Shown here piece by piece: positions 36,420-47,508 of a stretch of DNA of 64,000 nucleotides (position 1 is the first letter of the stretch; every line of letters starts with the position of its first letter). This DNA is from Chloranthus sessilifolius (taxonomy: Eukaryota > Streptophyta > Magnoliopsida > Chloranthales > Chloranthaceae): positions 151,074,060 through 151,138,059 of the forward strand of contig CM037586.1 in the NCBI GenBank assembly GCA_021018995.1, given 5' to 3'. Made by a program: the position numbers and the translations under genes. The notes under the pieces are model-generated. The model ran no database searches. It had not been told where the DNA came from and saw only the letters and a list, made by a program, of their open reading frames with translations.

Positions 36420-37813
36420 GTGCAAGCTACAAGAGATTTCTTGGCTAATATATCAGTGAGACCGATAATCTTTGATCATATTCACGAGCTACAAATGAAA
36501 GACCTGGAGTTAACCAAGATTCGCCAAAACGTGATTGAAGGCATCAAACCAGAGTTCTCAGTGAAAGAAGATGGTTCCTTATTCTTCAAGGGTCGTCTTT
36601 GTATTCCAAATGATGTCGATTGTGGTAAACTATTCTTGATGATGCCCACAAGTTGAAATACGCTATCCACCCTGGTAGGATTAAAATTTAGCAAGACTTG
36701 AGAAAGAATTACTGGTGGAGAGGTTTGAAGCAAGACGTGGCCAAGTACGTGTCGCGGTGCTTGACATGTCAGCAGGTGAAAGTCGATCATAGACATCCTG
36801 CTGGATTATTACAGCCTCTACCCATACTAGAGTGGAAATGAGAGTTAATCTCCATGGACTTCATTGTTGGACTACCGTGTACAACAAAGAGATATAACGC
36901 CATTTGGGTAGTCGTGGATCGATTAACCAAGTTAGCACACTTCTTGCCTTATAACACGATGTACACAACAGGAAGACTCGCAGAATTGTATATGAAGGAG
37001 ATCATACGTTTGCATGGGATTCCTAATAGCATTGTCTCTGATCGTGACCCATTATACACTTCAAAGTTTTGGAAGAAGTTTCAGGAAGGCATCGGTACGT
37101 GATTGGATTTTAGTTCGACTTTCCATCCGCAGACCGATGGGCAAACGGAGCAAGTGAATCAAGTGATAGAAGACATGCTCAGAGCGTGTATGCTTGAACT
37201 ATAAGGATCATGGGATCAACACCTACCGTTGATCGAATTTTCATATAATAATAGCTTCTAAACGAGCATTGGAATGGCACTGTACGAAGCTCTCTATGGG
37301 AGGCGATGTAGATCGCCTATCAATTGAGAGGAAACCGGTGAAAAGTTTGTTTTGGGACCGAAGTTGTTTGAAGATAACGCTATCGTTGTTTGTATGATCA
37401 GAGAAAGACTTAACTCAGCTCAGAGCAGACAGAAAAGCTACGCCGATATCAAGAGAACGAGTGTGGACTACACCGTTGGCTATCATGTGTTTGTGAAAGT
37501 ATCGCCTATGAAAAGCGTTATAAGATTTAAAAAGAGAGGCAAGTTGAGTCCCCGTTACCTTGGACCATTTGAGGTTTTGGGTTGTGTAGGTGAGGTCGCA
37601 TATCGCGTTGGATTACCACCAGCGTTTGATTGGGTACACAACGTCTTTCACGTCTCTATGCTCAGAAAGTATGTGAATGACCCTTCCCATATCTTGAGAG
37701 GTCAACCGCTTGAAATGCACGAAGATATGACCATGATCAAGGAACCGACTGAGATATTGGATAGAAAAGAGCAAGTGTTACACACGAAAGTGATTCCTTT
37801 AGTACTTGTTTGA
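36420..37813 (+). pseudogene. Integrase, broken
   Basis: Integrase inserts the DNA copy into the host genome. The N-terminal zinc region is represented by CLTCQQVK near 36760 with the preceding HPGR block. The catalytic core shows MDFIVGLP (first D) near 36854, IVSDRDPLYTSKFW (second D) near 37040, and HPQTDGQTEQVNQ (E) near 37128. After that come AQSRQKSYAD, HVFVKVSPMKSV and LSPRYLGPFEVL, then VHNVFHVSMLRKYV, the usual gypsy C-terminus. Stops lie at about 36653, 36839, 37100, 37203, 37259 and 37328. The three catalytic residues are all still encoded although the frame is broken. Confidence 0.9.
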
Positions 37814-37900
37814 TGGAGGAACTATCTGGCTGAAGAAGCTACGTGGGAATGTGAAGCAGATGTGAAAGAACAATATCCAAAACTGTTTGATGAAAGCTAG
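37740..37900 (+). pseudogene. Chromodomain-like C-terminal tail
   Basis: After the integrase C-terminus the frame reads EILDRKEQVLHTKVIPLV, one stop, then WRNYLAEEATWECEADV and YPKLF. The EEATWE block is characteristic of the chromodomain tail of plant chromoviruses, thought to steer integration toward particular chromatin. The stop at 37811 falls inside the domain, at the place of a lysine- or leucine-like residue before W. Confidence 0.7.
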
Positions 37901-38155
37901 ATCGTATGACTTGTTTTGAATCTGTAAAAAGGGACAATTGTTATGTAATTGTAAGAATTGATGTTAATTAAATCAACACTTAATTTGTTAATGAGTGATT
38001 ATGGTTGGTAGTTTTTTTTTAATTGATCCATTGATCATTAACTACAAGAGGTATTATAAAAAGGAAATTTTTATACTAAGCAAAATTAAAGGTTTAGACC
38101 ACAGAAATATAAAAGTAGAGAAGAAAATGAGCCAGAAAATGTTTCTGGGTAGTTC

Positions 38156-38210
38156 TGTGCTCGCTCGAGCGAGGACTTTTGTCGCTCAAGCGAGGGCCTG
38201 AGTATATATA
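38156..38210 (+). promoter_or_regulatory. Palindromic words and TATA box before the extra ORF
   Basis: GTGCTCGCTCGAGCGAGGAC occurs at about 38159, followed by GTCGCTCAAGCGAGG, then AGTATATATAGG at 38201-38212. The first word matches the one in the 5' LTR near 31189 over more than 20 bases including flanks. A TATA-like sequence 200 bp before the extra ORF's first ATG (38412) suggests a separate internal promoter. This is a reading from sequence only. Confidence 0.55.
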
Positions 38211-38411
38211 GGTGCGTTCACTATTTTCGCCCATTTCTTCACACGAGAGAGGGGTTTGGGCGCTAGGGTTTAAGGGTTTTGCTTTGGGGATTTCCTCTAC
38301 GTGCGATTTCAAGCCGGATTCGACGAATTCGATCCGCTAGAAAAGCTTCAAAAGGTGATTTCTACCCTTAACCACTTTTAATTTCATTGATTTACTTTGA
38401 AAAACCTTGTG

Positions 38412-39690
38412 ATGGATTCTACAAGCCCTAGCCCTCAACCTATGAAGAAGATAGTGGTTCGGCCGCCGTCTTTGCGTACTAAGGCACCACAAGCACCACC
38501 TCCACCACTTCACCAGCCGCGCCGGCCCAACCAAATGATTGGTGGAGGGCCAAAATTTTTAAACCCGAATGGGAAATACATCCCAGTTTCTTTCAGGATC
38601 CTACATCCACACAATGGACTTCGGATTATATTGGCTATAATGGTTGAAACAATTGTTGAAACTGTTTGGAGCTCGATACTATCCAAGGCTTGTTAAACTA
38701 TTCTACCAAACCCTTAAAACCAATAACGACGAAATCACTCTCGTTGTTGAGATAGACGGGAGGGCATTTGCCTTTGGCGAAGTTGACGTTTCAATCACCA
38801 TGAACTGCCCTCACACCTTCAGATAGGACCCGCTTTCTCAGCCCCCTTTCCCCAAAGACATAGACTTCCCCACCATTGTCACCGATATTACTGGCGCACT
38901 ACCGCATCAGGACAATCGATCACTAGGTCCCAGTTGGCGCCACATATGTGGCCTTTAGACATTGTTTTCAAGAAAAACTTGTACCCAATTGGCCACGAGC
39001 AGGAGCGACGTGAATCATTTTTTAGGGCCTTACACTCCGCCTTCCACAACAGGTGATTTAGTGCCCCTAGGTTGGTTGTAAAGGGCATTGTGCATGCCTT
39101 TAGACGAAATGTGAGAGGCGCCGTCCCTCCACCTATCAATCACCTACCCTACGCCCGTCTGATTTCAAGGCTCATCGATTTACGTCATGGCAAGGAGGGT
39201 TACGAGATTAGACCAGACGAGCTCGTCCTAACCGATAACATTGTCCCATTCATCGCCCAAGATCTAAGTAGGAACTTAAAGAGCCTTCAAAACAATAAAA
39301 AGAGAAAGAGAGACAATCAGGTCACACGGCCGGCGACTCAACCACCGCCACCAACCGGACCAACTGCTCCATCCACTTCATCTTCATAGCCCTTCCCTAC
39401 CACAGATGGTGGCCTGATGCGGGATATCCTTCTACAAGGGACAGAGATTCGATTGCACCAGAGGTTTCAGGAGGCACTTCTCATTGACCTCATGAGCCAT
39501 GCTTTTTCACAGACATACCAGACGCGTGTCGATGAGTTACGGGGTGCCACTTTGGGTGCGTCTAGCTCGAGTGCTACTGCTAGAACGATTACCACGGGGG
39601 GGGACTGCCGTGGAGGAGGTTAGCGATGATGATGATGATGATGATGATGAGGACGAGGACGATGATGAGTACGAGCTGGGTGACGACTAG
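38412..39690 (+). pseudogene. Additional ORF after integrase, broken
   Basis: This coding region is not part of the standard gypsy set. It begins MDSTSPSPQPMKKIVVRPP with a proline- and lysine-rich stretch. A globular part follows in pieces: YYPRLVKLFYQTLK, AFGEVDVSITMN, SFFRALHSAF, VVKGIVHAFRRN and LPYARLISRLIDLRHGKEGY. After that come KKRKRD, a proline-rich linker, and an acidic tail encoded by GAT repeats (EEVSDDDDDDDD, ending YELGDD). The order recalls the plant 'putative plant transposon protein' ORFs found in some gypsy elements, but I cannot confirm homology. It is broken by a frameshift near 38690 and stops near 38826, 38960, 39055 and 39388. The function is unknown. KKRKRD could be a nuclear localisation signal, which is inference. 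Confidence 0.6.
39626..39672 (+). repeat. GAT/GAC trinucleotide run in the extra ORF
   Basis: Repeats of GATGATGAT pass into GAGGACGAGGAC and encode the acidic tail of the extra ORF. It may have expanded by slippage. Confidence 0.9.
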
Positions 39691-40300
39691 GTCGTCATCT
39701 GTGATTTAAATTCTTTTTGAAAATATCAATGTAATATTCATAAATGTTTTGATGTGAATATGGGGATGTAGATCCTTCAAACTATGGTGACACGACTGTC
39801 ACAATTTTGTTAGTAGATACACTGATCTTTTTATATGCATGATAACTTAATTTAAAATGTCGTGGTGATAGTACTATTTTCAATTAGACGCAGGGGTTAA
39901 TTGAAAATGATTTAATGTACATGGAATTTGTTTATGTGGAGTGAATCAAATTGTGATTCACATTTTGTGGTTGTATATAGTTTTTAATGCAGGTACTCAT
40001 AAATGTGACTAGTCATGTTTGACTACTTTTGGATTCAATGCAATCCCTCGAGAAGTTTTTCTTTATGACAGGTAGTACTCGCAAGAGTAAATGAATAATC
40101 ACTACGTGTGATAGGCAGGTAGTGCTATGTTGTTGTTATGATGGGATAACAATTGCTTGTTACTTTAATGTTTGTTGCGTTAATGCAGGTTTGGTTGTGG
40201 GTCACTTATGACCCAATGCTTAATTAGATGATTGGACTAGGTTGGTACCCTGTTTGCTTATGTGTGGTTTAGCTTAGTAATATATCTTGTCAATTTTCGA
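39691..40300 (+). other. 3' untranslated part of the gypsy element
   Basis: Between the extra ORF and the polypurine tract I see no coding sequence. It is AT-rich, with no repeats of note. Confidence 0.6.
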
Positions 40301-40328
40301 GGACAAAAATTTTATAAGGTAGAGTGAA
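40297..40328 (+). other. Polypurine tract before the 3' LTR
   Basis: 'tttcgaggacaaaaatttta' followed by TAAGGTAGAGTGAA abuts the LTR start at 40329. It primes plus-strand synthesis in this class. Two pyrimidines (GGTAGAGTGAA) interrupt the run, compared with AAGGGGGAGAGAA before 4581. Confidence 0.75.
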
Positions 40329-42682
40329 TGTAACATCCCTGATTTTCATGTACTGTGCAGGTCACGTATGTCATAAACAGTGCTAGGGGTTGTGGTTCAC
40401 AAGGGAACCACACTTGCTATATACACTCTTAGGTGTATACGTGCTACATGGGAGTTTGGTGGAAATAAAACACCTAGTATAGTGTGTGTGCTTAGCACAA
40501 TAGATTTACACTAGTTAGAGATAAGGGGAGGAGTCCCATACGGTGGACCTTACTTTAGCTTGAGAGAGAGAGAAAATAGAGAGAAGGGAGAAGAGGGTTT
40601 GGCATTGGAAAGAGATTTGGGAATAGGGAGTTTCTTGTGATCAAAAGGTAAGATCTACCATATGGATCTTAAATTCACATGATGGGGAAGGTGTGGTGAA
40701 GAGATTAAAGAAGATCCTTTGGTTTTAAGCTTGTGGATGATCTAGAAAAGGGTTGGAGAAGGGGTTTTTGAAACCCTCTTATGAGGAGTTAATCTTAAAT
40801 CAAATCTAGAAGAGATTTGATTATTTAAGGTATGTTTCTATGCTTTTATAAGTATTAAATAGGTTTAAAATTATTAAATAGGTATTAAATGAGGGTAGGA
40901 ATTTGTTCTCAAGAAACTCGAGCGGTAGCTGTAGCCTTCCCTCGCTCGCGCGATTATAATAGCTCACTCGCGCGAGGAAAGGGGGATAAAATATATTAAG
41001 AAAATGAGTCCTGTGCTCACTCGAGCGAGGACCTTTGGTAAAGGGAAGCTCGCTCGAGCGAGAGCTCGCGTGAGCTCTAGGAGACCTCGATTATAATCGC
41101 TCGAGCGAGGTATAGCTCACTCGCGCGATGAATATTGATCGCTCGCGCGAGGTATAGCGATCGCTCGCACAAGGAATAGTGACCGCTCGCGCGAGGTATA
41201 ACATAGCTTTTGGTTTTATTTTTGTAGTTCTTTAGACTCATGATCCCCTAAATCTTTGTAAGCTTTTCTAAGAGTATTATGATCCATGTAATATAGGATT
41301 GGCGTATAGTAGTTACACTTGACCCCTTATGTAAGATCAAGGCATTTTGTTGGTGACATTGCTTTAAGGTAAGGAACGCCTTGAACATGTACTTTAAATT
41401 ATAAGAGCATGTATGTAGTGATATAGAAATGAGTAATTATGCCTTGATAATATAAATCTTAAGTGTGTGTGTGTGAACACTAAGCAAGGAAATGAATGAT
41501 AATATGAGTATGTGACGTCCCTAGGGGATGTGAATGTTATATGGGTATCTGTGTGATGCATTGAACTAGTCACATTCCTGGGATGTATGGATAATGTAAA
41601 GTAAAGTAAATGAGAATTGATCATGGCCTAATATACTATAATTAGCACAATCACACGGTGAATAACTATATGTAGTGCACTTTTGATTTAAGGTTTGGAG
41701 AATACCCCACCGACGTGACGGAATACTCACGACTGACTCGACAAGTTATCTGTGACCGATACAGCGGCCAATCCGTACACCAATTGGACATCTCAGGGAT
41801 ATATGTATGAGAATTATACCCCGTCGCTTATGAGGAAGGGACCTGGGTAGTATTAAATGAATAAAAAAGAAAATAAAAATAGTCTGATTAGACGACGATA
41901 GTGGGTATTCCATCGGGCGCTCGATGGTATAGTAAATCGAGAAATATTTAAGTTACGATTTAAGTGTTTAGGCCAATCATTGTCTTTTATGAGCAAATTG
42001 AGAACAAGTAAACGCATGTAAAGTAATAGTTATATTCAGTTAATCTTTTTAGTCATTTAAATTATTTTTCAACTATTTCATCGATAAATCATGCTTCTAA
42101 TATGTCATGGATATATGTGAGAGATTAACTTATATGTTCAATTAAATGTTTCCCTATTGAGCTATGATGTAGCTCACCTTTTAGACTATACGTCGCAGGT
42201 TCGGTGCTTGCGGCTGCTACTACTTCAGGAGGCGTAAATCTGGAGAATTCGGATTACGTTCATGGGGAGGATTCAGAGCCCCCTCCTGAGGACTTCTTCT
42301 AGAGGACCCTTGCGCTCTTTGATTTATTTTTGAGAGAGTACTGTGCAGCTTGGTATGTCAAGCCCTTTTTGGAGAAAATGTAATTTAATGATGATATATT
42401 CTTTTAGCGAACTATCCAGGGTGACTATTATGTCATCACTGATGGTTCGGGTGGGTTCTCTTGCTCATGTAGTGGCATGAGATCAGAATCATCTTTTGGG
42501 TTAATTATTTTGATGATTATATATAGTAGGACTAGAGATTTAATTCGATTTCAATTCTTATGCTTCTATTTTGTTTCATCTTTGCTTGGATATACCAATG
42601 TTCTGTGTAGGCTTATGGGGCACGGCCTCGAGGGTCGTGCTGATAGGACGGGTTTCGGGGTGCCAAAATTCGGGCTATCACA
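40329..42682 (+). repeat. 3' LTR of the gypsy element
   Basis: It is 2,354 bp and collinear with the 5' LTR, with matching TGTAACATCC and GCTATCACA ends. It contains the same palindrome cluster at 40918-41197. Some words are better preserved here (CCCTCGCTCGCGCGATT against CCCTCGGCGCGCGATT in the 5' copy). Confidence 0.93.
40918..41197. repeat. Cluster of CTCGAGCGAG-like palindromes, 3' LTR
   Basis: This is the counterpart of 31083-31372, with the same order of words and spacers. Exact GCTCGCTCGAGCGAG occurs near 41048. Comparison of the two LTRs shows changes both inside and outside the words. Confidence 0.9.
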
Positions 42683-43933
42683 CATACTGTCTTCTCTAAG
42701 ATCTGTCTTGATTATAAACGGTGTGACCCTTACGGTGGCTACGTAAGGAACAACATATACAGACTTAAGTTCTTAATCTTACGTAAACTCAGTCGTTATA
42801 ATCACTTGTAACTGTTAGTTTTTCATGGGATGAGTTTACTCAGTCACGTAAACTCAGTGGATACTACACCAATCCATCCTACACTACTCAAGTGCATTAT
42901 GAGTGCATTACGATAGTGATAATAATATAACAGCATAAAGGAATAAATGAATGAAATAGTAATTTCCTACATATCGTAGAGTTTGCATCATATTATCAAT
43001 GCAAGATCATGATCTAGATATACTCCAATTCTAGCGTACATCACCATATCTTATACACGTAACATAACTTATTATTCCATCACATGTGTGTGTACATCGC
43101 ATGGGTGTACCTACATACTCGTAAATCTTAATACGACCTATGCCAAAGTCACTGCACCAGCCTACCATGTGAGGATCACTATAGTAGTTTGCCACCATAA
43201 CATAAAGCCCTCCATCAAATAATATACTCATACACCCAATCCAATCACAGGGGCGATCGGCAAACGTAACTCTTAACATGCTCATACTCTCTCCTCTGAG
43301 ACCTGTCTTGACTATAGACGTTGTGACTGTTACGGTGGCTGTTACGGTGGCTACGTAAGGAGCAACACATATAAACTTAAGTTATTAATCTTATGTTGGC
43401 TTAAACAGCGGTGTCTTATTATCATAGTCATATATTTTCTTATCTTAAAGACTTATATCTTAACACTTAACTTAACCTGAGCCTAACCTTAAACAAACCT
43501 ACACTTAATCTATCATAATTAAGGCTCAGAGGTGATAAGATTACCGTTTTATGGCATCATGTATGAGGTTACACTAAATTCACACTCACGACACTCGTCA
43601 TTATCATAATGAGTTATGACGAATACGAATACGGTGTGATCCCCGCTTCAATATCATCTTAGCAAAACACAACGCCCAAGCATAAACATGATCTTACATG
43701 CTTGTGTACATGATCTAGTTTATCCTTAAATTATACAACATAACCAAGATGGAAGAATAAAAATGATCTTACTTGATTGATAGATTTATATTCAAGATTA
43801 CGTTATGTTTATACATATATATATATCTTGATATAGCATACTAATACAAATATAAGATAATGTAATTATTCATAGGGGCATCAAATTTCTAAATCTTCAA
43901 GTTATCGCGGAGATCACGTTGAAGCGATAAAAT

Positions 43934-43935
<2 letters not shown>

Positions 43936-43981
<46 letters not shown>
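43936..43981. repeat. (AT)n microsatellite in the solo LTR
   Basis: An uninterrupted TA run at the place where the inverted-repeat arms carry only a short 'tatatatat' (near 2890 and 5955). It has therefore expanded in this copy. Confidence 0.93.
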
Positions 43982-43983
<2 letters not shown>

Positions 43984-44320
43984 TATAATTGGATAATTAG
44001 ATTGAAGAATATTTACAATTTATAAGTTAAGATTTATCATGACCATCGATCGAAAGACCTTAAGTAAGATATAATATACACAAAAATTTTGGTCATGAAA
44101 ATAAGAAAATAACATTAAATTCTTACAGCCTTGGATCATTCAGAACTGATCCTGACTTTTCTCTCTATTTTGACCTTTAAAACATTGGATTTGTGAAATT
44201 ACTCTTTCACACAAAGTTATAAAATCCGTTCTCTTCTTTCCAATACCGCAAGAATCACGTCAATCCGAGGTCAGAGTAAAACGTTATGGCTAAAATACAG
44301 AATCTAAAACATCAAGGATT

Positions 44321-44395
44321 GCTCGAACGAGAAATCAAAGTATGGACGTCGCCTACGGAAGCCAAGGATGTCCGTTTTGAAGCCTTCAGACGTCC
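44321..44395. repeat. Word patch in the solo LTR
   Basis: GCTCGAACGAG (44321-44331) is followed by GGACGTCG (44344), GGATGTCCG (44366) and AGACGTCC (44388). The LTR arms at 3230-3300 and 5560-5625 have different words at the same place. The ORF 44286-44471 covers the patch and is probably not a gene. Confidence 0.6.
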
Positions 44396-44559
44396 TTTCT
44401 GCATGGATTCAGACCAGTTAGAGCCATATCCAACATATTTGTGGGCAATTCTCTATGAAAGTTTGGACTAGGGTAGGGCTTAACCTCCCTACCAATTTTC
44501 AGCACCGTCCGGTCGGTGGTTCACCGTCGGCAGCCAAATGAATAGGTTGTTTGCAAAGA

Positions 44560-45230
44560 GAAACAAAATATAAACCAATCTATAAAATATAAAATGTTAA
44601 TAAAAAGACAAAACAGTAGATATGTAAATTTACCAGACTTAAAGATATTCATATTTAAGTAATATATAGATTTAAAAAAAAGATAAAATATTAAATATGC
44701 AGATCTGATAGAAAAGTAAAATATTAAATATCCATATCTAATAGAAAAAATAAAATAAGTATGAAGATCTAATATAAAAAAAATATTAAATAGGCAGACC
44801 TAATAGAAAAATAAAATATTAAATAGCCAAATAAAGAGATTGTTTAAAAAGAAAAACAAACAATAAACCGACCTATAAAATATACAGCTTTAAGGGAAAA
44901 ATAAAATACTAGATATGCAGATTTATCAAACTTAAAGATATTCATGTTTAATTAATATGTAGATTTATCAAACTTAAAGATATTCATATTTAATTAATAT
45001 GCAGATTTAAAAAAAAGATAAAATATTAAATATACAGACCTAATTATAGAAAAATAAAAGATTAAATATGCATATCTAATAGAAAATAAAATGTTAAATA
45101 GCTAAACAAAGGGATTATTTGAAAAGAGAAACAAAAAATAAATCGACCTACAAAATATGCAGCTTTAAGGGAAGGCATAATACTAGATATGCAAATTTAT
45201 CATAATGAAGGGAGATTAAGGTTTAAATAA
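44560..45230. repeat. AT-rich imperfect repeats in the solo LTR
   Basis: Units built from 'aaataaaatattaaatatgc', 'agacctaatagaaaa' and 'tttatcaaacttaaagatat' recur many times, with period and order varying. Shorter versions are present at 3540-3830 in the left arm. This expansion explains much of the length difference between copies. Confidence 0.8.
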
Positions 45231-45643
45231 AATTTTAAACCCGTCGATACGCAATTGAACGCACCCTACGTGACAGGATCTGAGAAGTACAGAGTGGATT
45301 GATGGGTACTCACCTGTTGAAGTGTGAACGGTAGATCTATGAAGATTTGTGTTGAAGAGATCGACGTCCAAGGCGACAATTCGTCCAAGTCGTTTTTTAT
45401 TCCTTTCTCCTTCAATCTTGTCGCAAGAAAGAGGTCACTGTGGTTGAGCAGGAAGAGGGAAGAGAATAGGGAGGTTTGAGAGAGATGAGTTAAAGAAGAG
45501 AAGTTGTGACTGCTAGAGATTCTTAAATAGGGTTTTCTAAAATAGGGTAGGTTCCAGTGTGGAACACTAACACCGTGCACAGTGCAAAATATCATCTAAT
45601 ACCGTCAAAAAGAAAGTAAAAAAATCTGAGTTGGTACAAGAAC

Positions 45644-46310
45644 AAATAGTGCCTCCACATGGCACATATTCCAAAATGTGGCCCGAGTGCTAGGTCACTT
45701 GTCACTGAGAGATTTAAGTCCAATTTATAAATTGGCTACCTTAGCCTTGCCCCATTCTAGTTCTAAAAGCCTGATTAAAATAAGTCCAGTCAATCCCAGC
45801 CCAACCTGACCTATTGGGATCCTTTATATAGAATATTTTGGGTTAACTCGACTTGGGTCACTATGAGTCGAGTACGAGCTAAAGTCAGTAGACCTGATTA
45901 TAAATGGGCTAGCTCGACTGCCCTGGTTAGTAAATCAAGTTTTGTATGGGCTAGTTCCAAAACACCCGATACAGTTGACGTGTTTAAGGTCTAGCCTGAA
46001 CCCGGCCCTGCCCAACCCATTGAGATCCCTAGTCATATGTCATCTATCTAAAACTAACGACTATCATGTACATACCATTAGATGACTTTGAATCAGATGG
46101 TGGAGATTATCTTTTATTAGATCTTTAGCACCAGAGATCTTGAGATCATGGCTGTCAACTAGATGGTGGTTCCACTAGCACTGATCCTAAAAAGTGATTA
46201 GAGTACCAAGATTGTTGGCGCTCAGGTTGGGTACCTAACGACAACTCTACTTTAAGATTCCATAGACCTGCAAGACAACGAGTATGAGATGCACTGGACA
46301 ACCATGTGCC
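45644..46310. other. No gene; hAT-like and M1 fragments
   Basis: Sequence at about 45720-46025 with 'cccaacccattgagatcccta' resembles the right end of the hAT element 10061-10720, but I could not find its left end or a TSD. An M1 fragment lies at 46080-46200. Confidence 0.45.
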
Positions 46311-46499
46311 TAAGGTTGTCAATAGGGTCCGGCTGGTCCGTCAGCTTGCTTAACCCGACTCTAAATCTTTTGCCTAGGGCCAAAAAATGAGGTAAGAGAG
46401 CCTGGTTAGGGCCTCTGATCTACAACCCCGTTGTTCATAGAGTCAGGTAAGGGCTTAGCAACTTAAAATTCGTAAGCCCAGCCTAAGCCATGCATCTCC

Positions 46500-46530
<31 letters not shown>

Positions 46531-46551
46531 AGAAAGAGAGAGAGGGTCGGG

Positions 46552-47508
46552 GCCTGGGCGTAGAGATATTTCTACACCAATTGATATGGGCGCGACACGT
46601 AGCGCCCTTTTTGTAAAGTGATGGGTGGCATGAGGCCCACTTTACTAACTATAGAGTTATACTTTTAAATATTTTAAAAGCTAAATACCCTTCCAGCCGT
46701 CATTCTTAACTTTTTTAAAGTCTCTTTCTTTTTCATTTATTCTCTCTAATTTTCAAAGAAAGTGTCAGACTTACTTTTTCAAGTGTATTTTACTCAAAAA
46801 ATGTGGCCGCCAGGTAGTGATGCGCTAGCACCTCGGCAACGAAGCACCGGTGCCCCGAAAACGAATTCACCAGCACCCCAATAGCAAGGCGCTAACACAT
46901 CAGTGGCGAAGCGCTGACACCCTGACGCCAATGCCTCATTTTAGGGGCGTCAACGCCTCTATATCGAGGTGTCGGCGCCTCGCAAAAACAAAAAAAATTA
47001 TTGAAGCACCGACGCCTCTATATCGGGTGTCGGCACCTCAACACTTTCCTTTTATTTTATTTTATTATTTTAATCGAAGCGCTGACACCTTGATATAGAG
47101 GTGTCAGTGCCCCTGAAACGAGGCGCCAACACTCATTTTTTTTTTTAGCAAAGCGCAGTCACCTCGATATAGAGATGCTGACACCTCAGCGTTAGGGTGC
47201 CAGTGCCTCGCTATTGGGGTGTCGGCGCTTCGCTATCGGACGCTCAAATTTTTTGAGTAAAATATACCTGAAAAAGTAAGTCTGATATTTTCTTAAAAAA
47301 TAGAAAATAGAGCGATAAAAGAAAGAGACTTTAAAATGACTTTTAAAAAAGTCAAGAATGACGGCTGAAAAGAAATATAACTTTTAAAATATTTTAAAAG
47401 TTTAACCCTAGTTAGTAAAGTGGGCCCCATGCCACATATCACTTCACAAAAAAAGCGCTACGTGTCGCGCACATATCAATTGGCATAGAGATATTTCTAC
47501 GCCCGGGC
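46552..47508. mobile_element. Foldback element with long inverted arms
   Basis: The arms 46552-46815 and about 47245-47508 are inverted: GCCTGGGCGTAGAGATATTT against AAATATCTCTATGCC and GCCCGGGC on the right. The arms include 'gacacgtagcgccctttttg', 'aaagtgatgggtggcatgag' and 'cagccgtcattcttaac', all mirrored. No TSD is convincing. The middle carries a cluster of GGTGTCGGCGCC-like words. No transposase is encoded; the ORF 46850-47098 runs through the words. Confidence 0.8.
46808..47248. repeat. Cluster of GGTGTCGGCGCC-like words
   Basis: About fifteen imperfect copies of a 16 bp word occur on both strands. Examples are GAGGTGTCGGCGCCTCG, GAAGCGCTGACACC, GGGTGTCGGCACCTC and GGTGCCAGTGCCTCG. 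Spacers often contain 'tatatcgag' or 'cgatatagag'. It occupies the non-inverted middle of the foldback element. Confidence 0.85.

Larger units (their letters stand above)
30499..42682 (+). mobile_element. Complete Ty3/gypsy retrotransposon, 12.2 kb
   Basis: The 5' LTR (30499-32857) and 3' LTR (40329-42682) both begin TGTAACATCC and end GCTATCACA. The 5 bp TSD CATAC lies at 30494-30498 and 42683-42687. A primer binding site follows the 5' LTR and a purine-rich tract precedes the 3' LTR. Order: gag, protease, reverse transcriptase, RNase H, integrase, chromodomain-like tail, then an additional ORF. The layout and the integrase tail suggest a chromovirus, probably near the Tekay/Del clade. Multiple stops make it defective. 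In the first 52 aligned LTR bases I count six differences, all transitions, so the insertion is not recent. Confidence 0.95.
29500..45638 (-). mobile_element. Solo LTR split by a nested gypsy element
   Basis: The left part 29500-30498 begins AGTCACGACCC and aligns with 1078 onward. The right part 42683-45638 ends 'gagttggtaca', the reverse complement of an LTR start like the one at 4581. Flanking 5-mers are GGAAC (29495-29499) and AGAAC (45639-45643), a 4 of 5 TSD. With the 12,184 bp insertion and one 5 bp duplication removed, the LTR is about 3.95 kb. No internal region or second LTR adjoins it, so it is a solo LTR from unequal recombination. It is longer than the LTR at 4581-7787, mainly from AT-rich repeats at 44560-45230. 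Confidence 0.83.

Noticed and set aside
44286-44471. ORF in the solo LTR
   Set aside because: It covers the word patch and nearby unique LTR sequence; it is not present in the other family LTRs and has no known domain.
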